A stretch of 64,000 nucleotides of DNA from Nitrospira sp. BO4 (GCA_030144965.1 JAMPUU010000023.1:1-64000), one strand, 5' to 3'. Counted from the first letter of the stretch, positions 7,892-17,467 are shown. Numbers and translations: made by a program. Notes: generated by a model not told the origin, from the sequence alone.

Positions 7892-8731
7892 TCACTGCGC
7901 GAATCGTTCCACAACTTGAGCGGTCGTGACGACTTCGCCGAAGATGCCGCCTTCCACGCCGATCATGGCCAAGGCGGCCTTGTGCAGGGTCGGATCGCCC
8001 GAAGCGCAGGCATCGCTCACCGTGATACATCGGTAACCAAGGTCGACCGCTGAACGCAGTGTCGAACTGACGCACACCTCCGTGGTGACGCCTGTGATGA
8101 TAAGCGTTTCAATACTGCGCTTGGTCAGTGCCTGTTGCAGCGTGGTGTGGGAGAACGCACTATAACCGGGCTTGTCGATAACGATCTCACCAGCCTTTGG
8201 GCGTAGGCTCTCGACGAAATCGTGCCCAACCTCTCCACGCACCAGCAGGCGTCCGAGCGGCCCCTTCGAGCCGATTTCCGCACCGGCTCTTCGGCTGCGC
8301 TCCAGCTTATATGGCGGACAGTCGGAGAGGTCAGGCACATGGCCTTCGCGGGTGTGCACGATCAGCAGTCCGGCTGCCCGTCCCACCGCGAGCAGCTTTT
8401 CAATCGGACGGATGGTTGCGGTCAGGGGCGCGATGTCGAGTCCCGCCTGTGCCGCGTACCCTTCCGGCAGGAGAAAATCACGCTGCATGTCGATCACCAG
8501 TAAGGCGGTTCGCGCGGGTGTCAGAGAATCGAGCAGGCTCGTCGTCGGTCGATACATGCCATACGATCTACTCGGGGAAAGTCCTATGTTCCCCAGCAAG
8601 GCAGCAATTCCGACACCGGCCGCGAGCCTGCTGCCTTGAACCAGGATGTCACGCCGTGATGGGCCGTCCCCGCTCGTGGACGCCGCCTCTACAACGATAG
8701 GATCCGTCGTATTAAGATGCTTCGTTCTCAT
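7892..8731 (-). CDS. Tat-exported isochorismatase-like hydrolase
   Basis: 279 aa from MRTKHLNT (8731); longer starts would overlap the upstream cytochrome gene. The N-terminus holds a twin-arginine signal (SRRDILVQGSRLAAG then a hydrophobic stretch), unusual for this normally cytoplasmic family. The catalytic triad is present: Asp in LVIDMQRDF, Lys in DKPGYSAF, Cys in GVTTEVCVSST. Family members hydrolyse isochorismate, nicotinamide or other amides. Start is 5 bases below the stop of the cytochrome gene, so the two are cotranscribed. The substrate is unknown; the periplasm is the likely site. Confidence 0.85.
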   Translation of the reverse strand: MRTKHLNTTDPIVVEAASTSGDGPSRRDILVQGSRLAAGVGIAALLGNIGLSPSRSYGMYRPTTSLLDSLTPARTALLVIDMQRDFLLPEGYAAQAGLDIAPLTATIRPIEKLLAVGRAAGLLIVHTREGHVPDLSDCPPYKLERSRRAGAEIGSKGPLGRLLVRGEVGHDFVESLRPKAGEIVIDKPGYSAFSHTTLQQALTKRSIETLIITGVTTEVCVSSTLRSAVDLGYRCITVSDACASGDPTLHKAALAMIGVEGGIFGEVVTTAQVVERFAQ

Positions 8732-8735
8732 CGCC

Positions 8736-9290
8736 CTACTTTTTGGTGCAGCGAGAGTCCGTCTTCTGAATCGCTGCGATCTTCTCGTCATCGAACGGGA
8801 TAGGCGCACACCCGTGTCCCTTTTCACAGACGAAGTCGAATTTCGCCGCCGGTTGATGGCAACTTAAACACGTCACGCCTTGGGAATGATTGACGACCTG
8901 TTCTCCTTGCTCTTTGATCTTCGTCCCTTCCTTGGAGACCTCCAGATCGAAAAACTCCCAGCCGTTCGTCGTGGGAAACTTCTCACGCGGATGCTTCACC
9001 ATGGCCTCAAACGGAATGAGCTGAAGGATAGTACCGACGGGATACTCCTTGTCCGGCACGCTCTCGCGGAAGATCCGCATCGCCTCTTTCAACTTCTTCG
9101 GATCGTCGTGTTTAAAGTATGTGTTTCTGACCTTCGGCCAGTCGAGGATGCAGCCGAAGGTTTGCTCGGTCACGGTGATGTCTTGCGCCGACGCGCCGGA
9201 CACGAAGAACAAGCCAAGCCCGGCAGCAAGGATGCTCCGTTTTATGACCCTGGCTGAAAACCGGGCGATGATCGCGATCCTATGACGCAT
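8736..9290 (-). CDS. periplasmic c-type cytochrome, P460-like
   Basis: 184 aa from MRHRIAIIARF, chosen because AGGAG lies 8 bases upstream. A signal peptide ends near GASAQ. The mature part has NGWEFFDLEVSKEG and one haem-c site, CLSCH, in GVTCLSCHQPAAKFDFVCEKG. The layout (soluble, one CxxCH near the C-terminus, WEFF block) resembles cytochrome P460-type proteins; the lysine cross-link cannot be judged by eye. Two further Cys near the end may form a disulfide. First gene of a pair with the isochorismatase-like hydrolase. Confidence 0.75.
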   Translation of the reverse strand: MRHRIAIIARFSARVIKRSILAAGLGLFFVSGASAQDITVTEQTFGCILDWPKVRNTYFKHDDPKKLKEAMRIFRESVPDKEYPVGTILQLIPFEAMVKHPREKFPTTNGWEFFDLEVSKEGTKIKEQGEQVVNHSQGVTCLSCHQPAAKFDFVCEKGHGCAPIPFDDEKIAAIQKTDSRCTKK

Positions 9291-9327
9291 GTGGTGTACT
9301 CCTTTCTTAGTCATTTCTCTGAAACAC

Positions 9328-10248
9328 TCAGACAACCCCTTGTGCCGATGGGGTAAACTTCGCTGCATGCTTCCCGATGAATTCCTGCACGCTCAATGGC
9401 CTCTCGCCCGTCAACGTGAATACGTCGTCCGACATCCGGTCGTAATGCCCCGCGCGGTGCAGATCGGCCATCGTCGCGAGGTGGTGTACCAGGTGAGCTG
9501 GTAAACCTCGTTTGAGCAGCCCGTCTTGCCACGCCTCGACCGGAATATCCGCAAAGGTGATCTTTCGGCCGAGCGCCTTCGAATACTCCTGCGCAAAGAA
9601 CTGCATGTTTTCAGACTGCGGACCGGTCAGGTGGTAGGTCTTTCCGATGTGCGGCTTCGGATCGGCAAGCAACGCGGCAATGACACGGGCAACATCTTCC
9701 ACCGCAACCGGAGAAGTTTTGCCTTCGCCGAACGGAAGCCTGATCTGATTGGACTCCTTGACCGAATCGGGGGTGAAGATCAGGAAAAACCCGTCGAGCA
9801 GCACGGTCGGCCGCACGTGCACGACCGGCAGCCCTGACCAGTTCAACGCTTGTTCGGCGAGCCAGTGTAGTTTGTGCTGCGGGCTCGGGGTGCTTTCGGT
9901 GATGCTCATCTGCGCGAGCGTCATCTGCGACATGTTGATGAACGCTTTCACGCCGTGATGCTTCGCCACGGCTGCCGTGTTGATCGTCGCGGTCAGGTAG
10001 GTGTCCGAGACCGACATGCCGAAGTAGATTGTGTCGCAGCCCGCAATCGCCCTATGCATCGAATCGAGGTCGAGCAGGTCGCCGACCACGACCTGGGCAC
10101 CCATATCGCGCAATGCCTCCGCGCGCTGGTCTTCATGCCGCACCATCGCGCGCACCGGCCTGCCTTGCTTCAACAGCAGTTCGGTGACCGTGCGGCCTAT
10201 CCCACCGACGCGGCCCGCCGCGCCGGTTACTAGAATGGGAGTTTCCAT
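9328..10248 (-). CDS. NmrA-like NAD(P)-binding reductase
   Basis: 306 aa. The start ILVTGAAGRVGGIGRTVTELL is the glycine-rich Rossmann motif of atypical short-chain dehydrogenases; VRAMVRHEDQRAEALRDMGAQVVVGDLLD and HVRPTVLLDGF fit the NmrA / NAD(P)H-quinone reductase-like group. The catalytic YxxxK is not evident, as usual for the group. Members sense NADP or reduce quinones. A relative lies at 14074-14934. It ends 38 bases before the cytochrome gene start and may lead that operon. Confidence 0.85.
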   Translation of the reverse strand: METPILVTGAAGRVGGIGRTVTELLLKQGRPVRAMVRHEDQRAEALRDMGAQVVVGDLLDLDSMHRAIAGCDTIYFGMSVSDTYLTATINTAAVAKHHGVKAFINMSQMTLAQMSITESTPSPQHKLHWLAEQALNWSGLPVVHVRPTVLLDGFFLIFTPDSVKESNQIRLPFGEGKTSPVAVEDVARVIAALLADPKPHIGKTYHLTGPQSENMQFFAQEYSKALGRKITFADIPVEAWQDGLLKRGLPAHLVHHLATMADLHRAGHYDRMSDDVFTLTGERPLSVQEFIGKHAAKFTPSAQGVV

Positions 10249-10277
10249 CTCATGTACTTCTATGCGGTCATCGCTGA

Positions 10278-10655
10278 TTAGAGAAACGGCCCGCTATAGA
10301 AGAACTCTTCCCTCGTGACCGTGTCGTTCTTGACCGTATAGAGCCCAACTTCTTCGTGCGTGACGCGCTTCCCGCCGGCCTTAGGGGAAAAGTCGATCGA
10401 CATGTAGACGCCGAAACGGCCTGAGCTCGCATCGGCGTCGCCGCAAAAGAACGGCCCGCGGAGATCCTGGCTATGGATGGCATTGTTGCCCTGAAAAATC
10501 TCCGACTTGCGGATGACCGGCTGCTTGCCGACCGTTTCCTTGCCGTCGCCTTCGACTGAGACCATCTCCGGCGCGTACATCGTATGCATAAACTCAAAGT
10601 GCTTCCCCTGGTTGCACAACTCCATAAATTTCCCCGCGACAGCTCGAACGCTCAT
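10278..10655 (-). CDS. SnoaL-like (NTF2-fold) protein, paralogue 1
   Basis: 125 aa from MSVRAVAGKFMEL; AAGGAGGT lies 7 bases upstream, so the longer frame is rejected. KFMELCNQGKHFEFMHTMYAPEMVSVEGDGKET, KPVIRKSE-like and EEVGLYTVKNDTVTREEFFY blocks are shared with 13391-13750, a clear paralogue. The fold is the NTF2/SnoaL cone used by small enzymes and binding proteins. No catalytic residues are evident. The gene lies directly upstream of the NmrA-like reductase and is likely cotranscribed. Confidence 0.78.
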   Translation of the reverse strand: MSVRAVAGKFMELCNQGKHFEFMHTMYAPEMVSVEGDGKETVGKQPVIRKSEIFQGNNAIHSQDLRGPFFCGDADASSGRFGVYMSIDFSPKAGGKRVTHEEVGLYTVKNDTVTREEFFYSGPFL

Positions 10656-10787
10656 AGCGACCTCCTTCTTATCTCTGAAGAGTGGTAACGCTACCTGTAC
10701 GACTTTGCCCTGGGACTCATTCATGGACACCATAATAAGATTTCAAAATAGCCACCATCGAGGTGTAGGCAGCACGAGCCTTACAAC

Positions 10788-11291
10788 TCAGACCCGCTGC
10801 GGTAACTTCCAGTTGGGTCTCACATAGTGACAGGTGTATCCGTGTGGATATCGTTCAAGATAATCCTGATGCTCCGGTTCCGCCTGCCAGAACGGACCGG
10901 CCGGCCGGACCTCCGTGACTACTTTGCCGGGCCATAGGCCCGACGCGTTCACATCGGCGATCGTTTCTTCTGCCACTATGCGTTGGGCCTCCGACGCATA
11001 GTAGATCCCCGAACGGTATGAGGTTCCTCGATCGTTCCCCTGGCGATCGACTGTCGTCGGGTCGTGAATTTGGAAAAACGTTTCCAGTAAGCTACGGAAC
11101 GTCAGCGTGTCCGGGTCGAACACGACCTCGATGGCTTCCGCATGCGTCCCATGGTTGCGATACGTGGCATTCGGCACGTCGCCACCGCTGTAGCCGACGC
11201 GTGTAGACCGCACACCGGGGAGCTTGCGGATGAGATCCTGCATGCCCCAGAAACAACCGCCGGCCAATATTGCTGTTTCAGTTCGGCTCAT
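10788..11291 (-). CDS. msrA: peptide methionine sulfoxide reductase A
   Basis: 167 aa. Start taken at 11291 (SD aaggag 7 bases away; the ATG two codons earlier is too close to the SD). The catalytic [45 protein letters not shown] and [10 protein letters not shown] blocks are all present. It repairs Met-S-sulfoxide in the cytoplasm with thioredoxin. C-terminal resolving cysteines are reduced to one (YTCHYVRP). msrB lies just upstream on the same strand, making a repair operon. Confidence 0.95.
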   Translation of the reverse strand: MSRTETAILAGGCFWGMQDLIRKLPGVRSTRVGYSGGDVPNATYRNHGTHAEAIEVVFDPDTLTFRSLLETFFQIHDPTTVDRQGNDRGTSYRSGIYYASEAQRIVAEETIADVNASGLWPGKVVTEVRPAGPFWQAEPEHQDYLERYPHGYTCHYVRPNWKLPQRV

Positions 11292-11350
11292 GGACATACT
11301 CCTTTCGTCGTGCGCAAGTTCTGCGTCGGACGTTCGTCTCTTTTGGAAGA

Positions 11351-11863
11351 TTATCCCTCAGCCTTCCGCAACGAGACGGCGTTGATGCAGAACCGTAACC
11401 CGCTCGGTTCAGGTCCATCTGGAAACACATGGCCGAGATGAGCATCGCACACATTGCACGTTGTCTCGATCCGGTTCATGTCATAGCTGTCATCCGGATG
11501 ATAGGCGATCACGGCCGGCGCCACGGGTTGGGTGAAACTGGGCCAACCGGAGTGGCTCTGATACTTTCGTGTCGCATCGAACAGCACGGTATCACAGCAA
11601 AGACATCGATACTGTCCCGGCTCGAACAGCCGACACATATCCGAGCTGTGCGCCCGCTCAGTCCCCTTCAGGCGCGTCACACGAAATTGGTCATCGGTAA
11701 GGAGTGCACGCCACTGCGCATCCGTCTTCTCTACTCGGCGTGGTGGCCGAGGATTGCCGTGACGAGCCAGACGGACTACATCATCCCATTGCAAAGTCTC
11801 CGCTGAAGGGGCATCGCCCTCCGCCCGATCCGCTGTGTTGGAACGGTCTTCATACTGCATCAT
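11351..11863 (-). CDS. msrB: peptide methionine sulfoxide reductase B
   Basis: 170 aa from the first of two adjacent ATGs after GGAGG. Zinc-binding CxxC pairs appear in [12 protein letters not shown] and [13 protein letters not shown]; the catalytic Cys is in [10 protein letters not shown]. It reduces Met-R-sulfoxide, complementing MsrA (10788-11291), which begins 60 bases downstream. An N-terminal extension of about 35 residues precedes the usual core; it is hydrophilic with no signal peptide. Confidence 0.95.
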   Translation of the reverse strand: MMQYEDRSNTADRAEGDAPSAETLQWDDVVRLARHGNPRPPRRVEKTDAQWRALLTDDQFRVTRLKGTERAHSSDMCRLFEPGQYRCLCCDTVLFDATRKYQSHSGWPSFTQPVAPAVIAYHPDDSYDMNRIETTCNVCDAHLGHVFPDGPEPSGLRFCINAVSLRKAEG

Positions 11864-11918
11864 AGATCCTCCGTTCAACGGCCCGATGAGGCACGCGCTT
11901 CAAGTACTCCAGATTGAT

Positions 11919-12365
11919 TCACTTCCCGCTGCCGGGTGACTTCATCGGCACGACGAGCGGCTCGTTCTCCTGTGACAGCAGAAACACCAGCAGCTTGGCC
12001 GGTTCGGTCTTGCTCGCATTCTTGGATACGGCATGCGGTATCTTGGGAGACTCATACCAGCTCTGACCTTTTGTATAAGTCACGGGCGCCTGGCCTCCTA
12101 ATTGAGAGACGACGGCTCCCTCCAGAACGTAGGCGAACACCGAACCAGGATGGAAGTGCTGGTCGGATGCGGCCCCCGGTGCATAGTCCACGGTGATGAC
12201 AGTGCCTTCTTTACCGGCCAGGTCGGCCAACCGTTCCTTCAACAGGACCGACACGGCATCTTCTGCCAGAGCGGTTTGTCCCAGCAACAGAATCGCTCCT
12301 GCCAGTGTCGTCCACTGCAGTGTCTGTCTCGTGACAGTGCGGATACATAATGTGATCGTCATCAT
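11919..12365 (-). CDS. secreted cupin-domain protein
   Basis: 148 aa. A signal peptide (TLAGAILLLGQTALAE) ends near residue 35. The cupin metal motif is visible as DQHFHPGSVFAYVLEGAVV, followed by SWYESPKIPHAVSKNAS for the second box. Such small exported cupins bind a metal ion; enzyme activity is unknown. It sits between msrB and the MDR oxidoreductase on the same strand, in a block of oxidative-stress genes. Confidence 0.82.
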   Translation of the reverse strand: MMTITLCIRTVTRQTLQWTTLAGAILLLGQTALAEDAVSVLLKERLADLAGKEGTVITVDYAPGAASDQHFHPGSVFAYVLEGAVVSQLGGQAPVTYTKGQSWYESPKIPHAVSKNASKTEPAKLLVFLLSQENEPLVVPMKSPGSGK

Positions 12366-12392
12366 TCACATGCTCCTTTCCTGCCCCATGTA

Positions 12393-13316
12393 TCACGTCT
12401 GCGCGATACGGAGAACATTCTTCCCGCGCATAGGTTTCTGTTCGTAAGCCTGGCGAAAATGCTCCATCGCGAAGATGGAACCCGCGACGGGTCTGAGGAC
12501 ACCGGTATCGATCAGATGCGAAATGTTCATCAACTGATTCCGGTTTGGTTCGACGATAAAGAAGGCATCGCGCACCCGCGGTTCTTTCACCCCTTCGGCA
12601 TCGGCCGCAATGGTCACCAGCCGGCCACCCTTTCTGAGCACTCCCCAGGAACGGTCTCTCGTGTCTCCTCCGATCGTATCAAGTACCACATCGACGTCTC
12701 TGATAACCGTGTCGAACGGTGTGATCCGGTACTCTATGACTTCATCGGCGCCGAGCGCCTTGACAAAGTCGGTGTTTGCCGCCGAGGCCGTTGCGATCAC
12801 ATGTGCATTCTGATGCCGGGCTACCTGCACGGCAAAGCTGCCGACACCGCCGGCTGCACCATGGATCAATACCCGTTGTCCTGCCGACAGATGGGCGTGA
12901 TCGATAAGGGCCTGCCAGGCGGTCAGGACTGAGATCGGGATCGCTGCGGCCTGAGTATGTTCAAGTGTGGCAGGCTTCGGAGCAATGTGGGGAGGCACGG
13001 TCACACAATATTCCGCCTGCGCCCCGTCTATGAACCAATCGCTCAGGCCATAGATATGATCTCCAACTCGAACACCCGTGCACTCCGGCCCGACCGCTTC
13101 GACAACACCCGAGAATTCGTGACCCAGGATAATTGGAAAGGGTCTCTCTCCGCCTTCAAGAGTATGAAAGGTGGGATACCAGGCGAACTCCGTGGGCGTG
13201 ATCGCTGTGGCATGAACCTGAACGAGCACCTGATTGTCGTTTGGAATCGGTTTCGGTGCATCGTCATAGCGAAGCGAGTCGGGGCCTCCAAGTTGATGGA
13301 GCCGTATCGCCTTCAT
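12393..13316 (-). CDS. zinc-independent quinone-oxidoreductase-like MDR protein
   Basis: 307 aa from MKAIRLHQLGGPDSL; the open frame continues upstream but there it only shadows the SnoaL gene. GHEFSGVVEAVGP, GDHIYGL and the NADPH motif VLIHGAAGGVGSFAVQVAR, with no structural zinc cysteines, place it in the QOR / NADP-dependent oxidoreductase branch. Likely reduces quinones or enones with NADPH. It lies 23 bases from the cupin gene and is probably in the same operon. Confidence 0.88.
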   Translation of the reverse strand: MKAIRLHQLGGPDSLRYDDAPKPIPNDNQVLVQVHATAITPTEFAWYPTFHTLEGGERPFPIILGHEFSGVVEAVGPECTGVRVGDHIYGLSDWFIDGAQAEYCVTVPPHIAPKPATLEHTQAAAIPISVLTAWQALIDHAHLSAGQRVLIHGAAGGVGSFAVQVARHQNAHVIATASAANTDFVKALGADEVIEYRITPFDTVIRDVDVVLDTIGGDTRDRSWGVLRKGGRLVTIAADAEGVKEPRVRDAFFIVEPNRNQLMNISHLIDTGVLRPVAGSIFAMEHFRQAYEQKPMRGKNVLRIAQT

Positions 13317-13390
13317 GGGAAGAGCCTCATCATGTGATCTTCGTTCCCGATCATATGAAGAACAGTGTGGTGCTTCGATTCTACGCGCCG

Positions 13391-13750
13391 TTACCGCGCG
13401 CCTCCGGCGAAGAACTGCTCGCGCGTAATCTTGTTGTCCTTGACCGTGTAGATACCGACCTCTTCCACCGTGATCCGCTGGCCGGTGGCTTTGGGGGTGA
13501 CTTCGAAGGTGAAGTGAACCGCGAACTGATTGGGACCGTTGAAGAACGGACCACGGACCTTTTCTCCGCTGATGGGATTTTGGGCCTGAAAGCGCTCGGA
13601 CTTCTGGATGACCGGTGCCTTGCCGGCGGTTTCCTCGCCGTTGGGTTCGACGGACACGATGTCGGGAGCGTACATCGTATGCATGACGTCGAAGTTCTTG
13701 CCTTGGTTGCACATCTCCACAAACTGGCCGGCAATGGTTTGAAGGGTCAT
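13391..13750 (-). CDS. SnoaL-like (NTF2-fold) protein, paralogue 2
   Basis: 119 aa from MTLQTIAGQFVEM, with AAAGGAG upstream. It is closely related to 10278-10655: both share FxEMCNQGK, the HTMYAP block, KxPVIxKSE, RGPFF and EEVGxYTVKxxxxTREQFF. Two paralogues in one block next to NmrA-like reductases suggest duplication of a reductase/SnoaL module. Enzyme activity is unknown. Confidence 0.78.
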   Translation of the reverse strand: MTLQTIAGQFVEMCNQGKNFDVMHTMYAPDIVSVEPNGEETAGKAPVIQKSERFQAQNPISGEKVRGPFFNGPNQFAVHFTFEVTPKATGQRITVEEVGIYTVKDNKITREQFFAGGAR

Positions 13751-14073
13751 GGTGCGCTCCTTTCTAGAAGACTTACTCGCTGCGTGCTTGTGTGGCCCTG
13801 GAGGAGGATCCGGTAGCCATAGCACACGTCCGCAGTAAGGTTATGGGTTGTGGTACCGCGTAGACCGATCCTCATCGATCCTGTTGCGTCAATGGAAATC
13901 AATTGCGTCGGAGGTTTCCCAAGTCGTGTCATGACAAGAGATACCTAAATCGACCACCTTTCTCACGGAGTAGGCAGTCGCGCCTCAGGTGGTCGCAGGC
14001 GGGTGTAGAATTCAAAGTATGAACTTCTTCAACAGGCACTGTCAAAGAGCGTGACTTGAAATCATGGAGCTGC

Positions 14074-14934
14074 CTAGCTCGCCTTTCCCCACTCGATCGT
14101 CTTGACCCACTCGGCAAACGTGGTCAGAGGAATTCCGTATTGTTGCTTTAGTTTCTGAATGTTGATCGCGTAGCCGACTTCGTTGAACCAGCGGAACATG
14201 ACGGCGAAGTCATGTCCGAGTGCGCTCTCGGCTCGGTCCGATGGAAATTCTTGAAAGCTGATCGGTCTCCCCATGGCCTTCGTCAAGAGAGCCGCAACCT
14301 CGGGGATCGTGAGTTCATCACCCGCCAGGTCAATCGCCTGGCCGATGAAATCTTTCGGGCGCATAAACGCCGCCGCGCTGAAAGCACCGATGTCCTTGAG
14401 CGCGACCATCGCAAGTTTCCTGGCCGGTTTCATGGGCACACTGATAACGCCATCTGCGGACGGTTTCGCAAACGTGGTGAAGTTCTCCATGAACCAGACC
14501 GGCCGCAGAATCGTTGCCGGCAATCCGATCTTCTGGATATGCTGCTCCACCTTCCATTTGCTCTCGAAGTGCGGAATCCCGGTCTGGCGATGTGCGCTGC
14601 CGACCGACGTATACACATAATGCGTGATTCCGGCTTGCTTGGCGGCATCCGCCAGCATGATCCCCTGACGCACCTCCGCGTCCATGCCCGCCTCGAACGG
14701 GGTGGACATGGCAAAGACGCCGTTCACGCCGCGCAACGCCATCTGCAGAACCGCCTGGTTGGTCAAATCGCCTTGCACGATCTCGGCCCCGGCCTTTGCC
14801 AGAGCCGCCGCCTTTTCCGGATGCCGCGTCATCACTCGAAGCTTCTGCCCCTTTGCGATCAACGCCCGTGCAACCGCTCCACCTTGTTGCCCCGTCGCTC
14901 CGGTTACCAATATCGGATTGTTTGAGGCTGCCAT
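14074..14934 (-). CDS. NmrA-family NAD(P)-binding protein
   Basis: 286 aa. Start at the second ATG (14934), because the first touches the AGGAGG. PILVTGATGQQGGAVARALIAKG is the NmrA-type Rossmann motif; VRVMTRHPEK-like, VQGDLTN and THYVYTSVGSAHR follow. Typical of NmrA/HSCARG redox sensors or NAD(P)H-dependent reductases. Second NmrA-like gene of the block. Preceded by a 170-bp gap after the MFS gene. Confidence 0.87.
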   Translation of the reverse strand: MAASNNPILVTGATGQQGGAVARALIAKGQKLRVMTRHPEKAAALAKAGAEIVQGDLTNQAVLQMALRGVNGVFAMSTPFEAGMDAEVRQGIMLADAAKQAGITHYVYTSVGSAHRQTGIPHFESKWKVEQHIQKIGLPATILRPVWFMENFTTFAKPSADGVISVPMKPARKLAMVALKDIGAFSAAAFMRPKDFIGQAIDLAGDELTIPEVAALLTKAMGRPISFQEFPSDRAESALGHDFAVMFRWFNEVGYAINIQKLKQQYGIPLTTFAEWVKTIEWGKAS

Positions 14935-15105
14935 TGTCATCCTCCTTTATCTCGACATGCCAACGGACTTCTCCTTACGTCTCCATAAAACTTGGCATAA
15001 ATCGAATCGTAATGCATCCCGAAAAAATGCGGATGGGATGCTTGATGGTTTGGAACAGTGTTTGGAGGGCTCGATCGAGACGAACAAGGTCGCTCTAGGT
15101 ATGCA

Positions 15106-16362
15106 CTAGCATGGATCAGCAGGGTCGTGGCCGGGTCTCGTCACGTGCCAGGCAATCGTCGATGCGCTGACCATGAGGAACGAAGCCAAGAGGAATGGCG
15201 CGCCCGGCGCATGCCAGATTGAACCCGCACTGATGGCGTAGGCGAAGATTTGGCTGAACAACATTGGACCGATCAGGCCGGTCATGCCATTGATGCTTGC
15301 GAGGGCGCCTTGTAGTTGCCCCTGTTCAGACCCGCTGACGCGTCGAGACATCAGCGCCTGTGTCGCCGGCCCCGCCAGCCCCCAGAACGCCATGAAGGGA
15401 ATGCCGAGACAGTAGATCCAGCCTCGCGGCGCGAATCCGTAGACGAAGAATCCAAGCGCGCCGCTGAGCGAGCCGATCAGCAAGGTGGCTCGCTCACCCA
15501 CGCGCGCCGTGATCGGACGGACCAGTCCGCCTTGCACAATCATTGCCGCGAGCCCGACGGCGGCCATCACCATTCCTACCATGCCGGTCCCCCATCCATA
15601 CCGATAACTCAAGTAGAGAACCGCCGTACTCGGCAGCACCGCATGGGCAAGATAGCCAAGGAATGCGACGGTGGAGAGACCGAACAATTCACGATGTGAT
15701 CGCAAGAGCACAAGCGATCCGACGGGATTCGCTCGCCGCCAGCTGAATGCCATCCGTCTGGCCGGGGGCAACGATTCACGCAGCACAAAAAATCCGTAGC
15801 ACGCATTCAATAGACTTAGGGCCCCTGCGCCCCAGAACGGCCATCGCGGGTCGATGGCGCCGAGCCATCCGCCGATCGCCGGGCCAAAGATAAATCCAAG
15901 ACCGAAGACCATCCCGATCTTGCCGTATGCCGCAGCCCGTTGTTCCGGCGGTGTGACGTCGGCGATGTAGGCGCCGGCGGTGCTGAAGCTGGACGACGCG
16001 ATGCCGGAGATGGTGCGACCGAGGAACAGCCAAGCGACGTTCGGCGCCAGCGCCATCACAATGTAGTCGAGACCCAGTCCGAGATTCGACAGCAACACGA
16101 TAGGTCTGCGGCCGAATCGGTCGGACAGCGCGCCCTGAATGGGGGAGCAGACGAACTGCATGACCGCCCAGGTCGTGCCCATCAAGCCGTAGATCGCCGC
16201 AGCCTTCGCCGTGTCGCCGGACACAAACTCCTCGACGAGTTTCGGTAATACGGGAATGATGATCCCGAACGACAGCATGTCGAGAAGAACGGTAATGAGG
16301 ATGAAAAGGATCGCGCCTCGAGGGGGTTCGGTCGCGGCAGGTGTGGCGGTCATAGGCGGCAC
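15106..16362 (-). CDS. TetA-like MFS transporter
   Basis: 418 aa, about 12 hydrophobic segments. DMLSFGIIIPVLPKLVEEF, the loop 2-3 signature GALSDRFGRRPIVLLS and GRTISGIASSSFSTAGAYIADVTPPEQRA are characteristic of the TCR/Tet family of proton-driven efflux pumps. Substrate unknown; many chromosomal members do not confer tetracycline resistance. Start may be GTG 16362 or the ATG three codons later. Inner membrane. No regulator gene adjoins it. Confidence 0.88.
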   Translation of the reverse strand: MPPMTATPAATEPPRGAILFILITVLLDMLSFGIIIPVLPKLVEEFVSGDTAKAAAIYGLMGTTWAVMQFVCSPIQGALSDRFGRRPIVLLSNLGLGLDYIVMALAPNVAWLFLGRTISGIASSSFSTAGAYIADVTPPEQRAAAYGKIGMVFGLGFIFGPAIGGWLGAIDPRWPFWGAGALSLLNACYGFFVLRESLPPARRMAFSWRRANPVGSLVLLRSHRELFGLSTVAFLGYLAHAVLPSTAVLYLSYRYGWGTGMVGMVMAAVGLAAMIVQGGLVRPITARVGERATLLIGSLSGALGFFVYGFAPRGWIYCLGIPFMAFWGLAGPATQALMSRRVSGSEQGQLQGALASINGMTGLIGPMLFSQIFAYAISAGSIWHAPGAPFLLASFLMVSASTIAWHVTRPGHDPADPC

Positions 16363-16501
16363 AATCCTACCAGGATGCGACGCCGAACTGTATCAACATA
16401 AGCTCACACTCAACGGCCTACTGATTCTGATCCATGTCGCGAGGCATGGACGCACGTGAAGCGAACACGTAGAATGATCCTCTTTTTCATGTAGGGAGCG
16501 G

Positions 16502-17467
16502 ATGAGTTCGACGGCTGTGCGTGCGATCATTCTGGTGTTCGTCTGTGGACCACTGTTCGGTTTTGCCGATGTGCCCAACCGGTCCATCGACGTCGTGCCT
16601 CATTGGAAAAAAGGAGAGCGGCTGAGTCTCGAAATTACCAGAGTGCGCGAAAGGGTGGTTGACGGCAAGTCGACGGTTACAGGGAAAACGTACACTCCCT
16701 TCACACTGGAGGTGCTGAGTGCAGCCGACGACGGGTACCTCGTCGGGTGGACGCTGGGCGAGACCAAGTTCGAGAAGGACGTATCGGCCGAGGAGTCGTT
16801 CCTTCGTCAAGTGGTTGATATCATGAAAGGGCATCAGATTGTACTCCAGATCGATCCGCACGGCACGATCATCGCGGTGCGGAACTGGAAACAGCTCAAG
16901 GACGCAGCGCTCAAAACGATGGATACCATCCTATCGGCGACGACCGACACGCCCAAGGGGAAGGTGGACCCGACGCTCATCGCCAAGTTGCGTGCTCAAT
17001 CAGCATCCATGCTGGCGACGAAGGACCAAGTTGAACGACTGTGCACGCGCGAAGCCAAACTCTACTTCATGGTTCTTGGGCGACACTATGCCCTGAACGA
17101 ACCCTTGGGATACAAGGATGTTCTGCCGAATCCGCTCGGCGGCGAGGCTTTCCCGACGCAGGCCACGTTCGTCATGAAATCGTATGACCACAAGTCGGAG
17201 CAGGCCGTCATCGCCTGGCGCCAAATGCCCGATCCCAAGGAGACGGCTCGGATTCGTGAAGCCATGGTCAAGGAGATGACGTCCCGTCTGGCAGGAAAGA
17301 AACCTCCGCAGGGAGCATTTTCGGATGCGATTGCGATGGAAGACCGCGCCGAAATGCTCGTGGATGTTGCCGCGGGGTGGGTGAACACGCTCTCGCATGC
17401 GCGTTCATTGACGATCGGGCATCGCGCTCAAGTGGATACCACCTCGATCGTCAGGCGAGTCCCGTGA
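16502..17467 (+). CDS. secreted protein of unknown function
   Basis: 321 aa with an N-terminal signal peptide (AIILVFVCGPLFGFADV). No domain recognised. The mature protein is mixed alpha/beta, rich in charged residues, with an LxxGxRLSLEITRVRER opening and a GYLVGWTLGETKFEKD block. It could be a periplasmic binding or outer-membrane-associated protein. Divergent from the MFS gene with 139 bases between, where both promoters should lie. Confidence 0.7.
   Translation: MSSTAVRAIILVFVCGPLFGFADVPNRSIDVVPHWKKGERLSLEITRVRERVVDGKSTVTGKTYTPFTLEVLSAADDGYLVGWTLGETKFEKDVSAEESFLRQVVDIMKGHQIVLQIDPHGTIIAVRNWKQLKDAALKTMDTILSATTDTPKGKVDPTLIAKLRAQSASMLATKDQVERLCTREAKLYFMVLGRHYALNEPLGYKDVLPNPLGGEAFPTQATFVMKSYDHKSEQAVIAWRQMPDPKETARIREAMVKEMTSRLAGKKPPQGAFSDAIAMEDRAEMLVDVAAGWVNTLSHARSLTIGHRAQVDTTSIVRRVP

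Noticed and set aside
13317..13712. N-terminal extension of the MDR oxidoreductase
   Set aside because: The extension is an antisense-like shadow reading of the SnoaL gene in another frame; the family start MKAIRLHQ fits at 13316.
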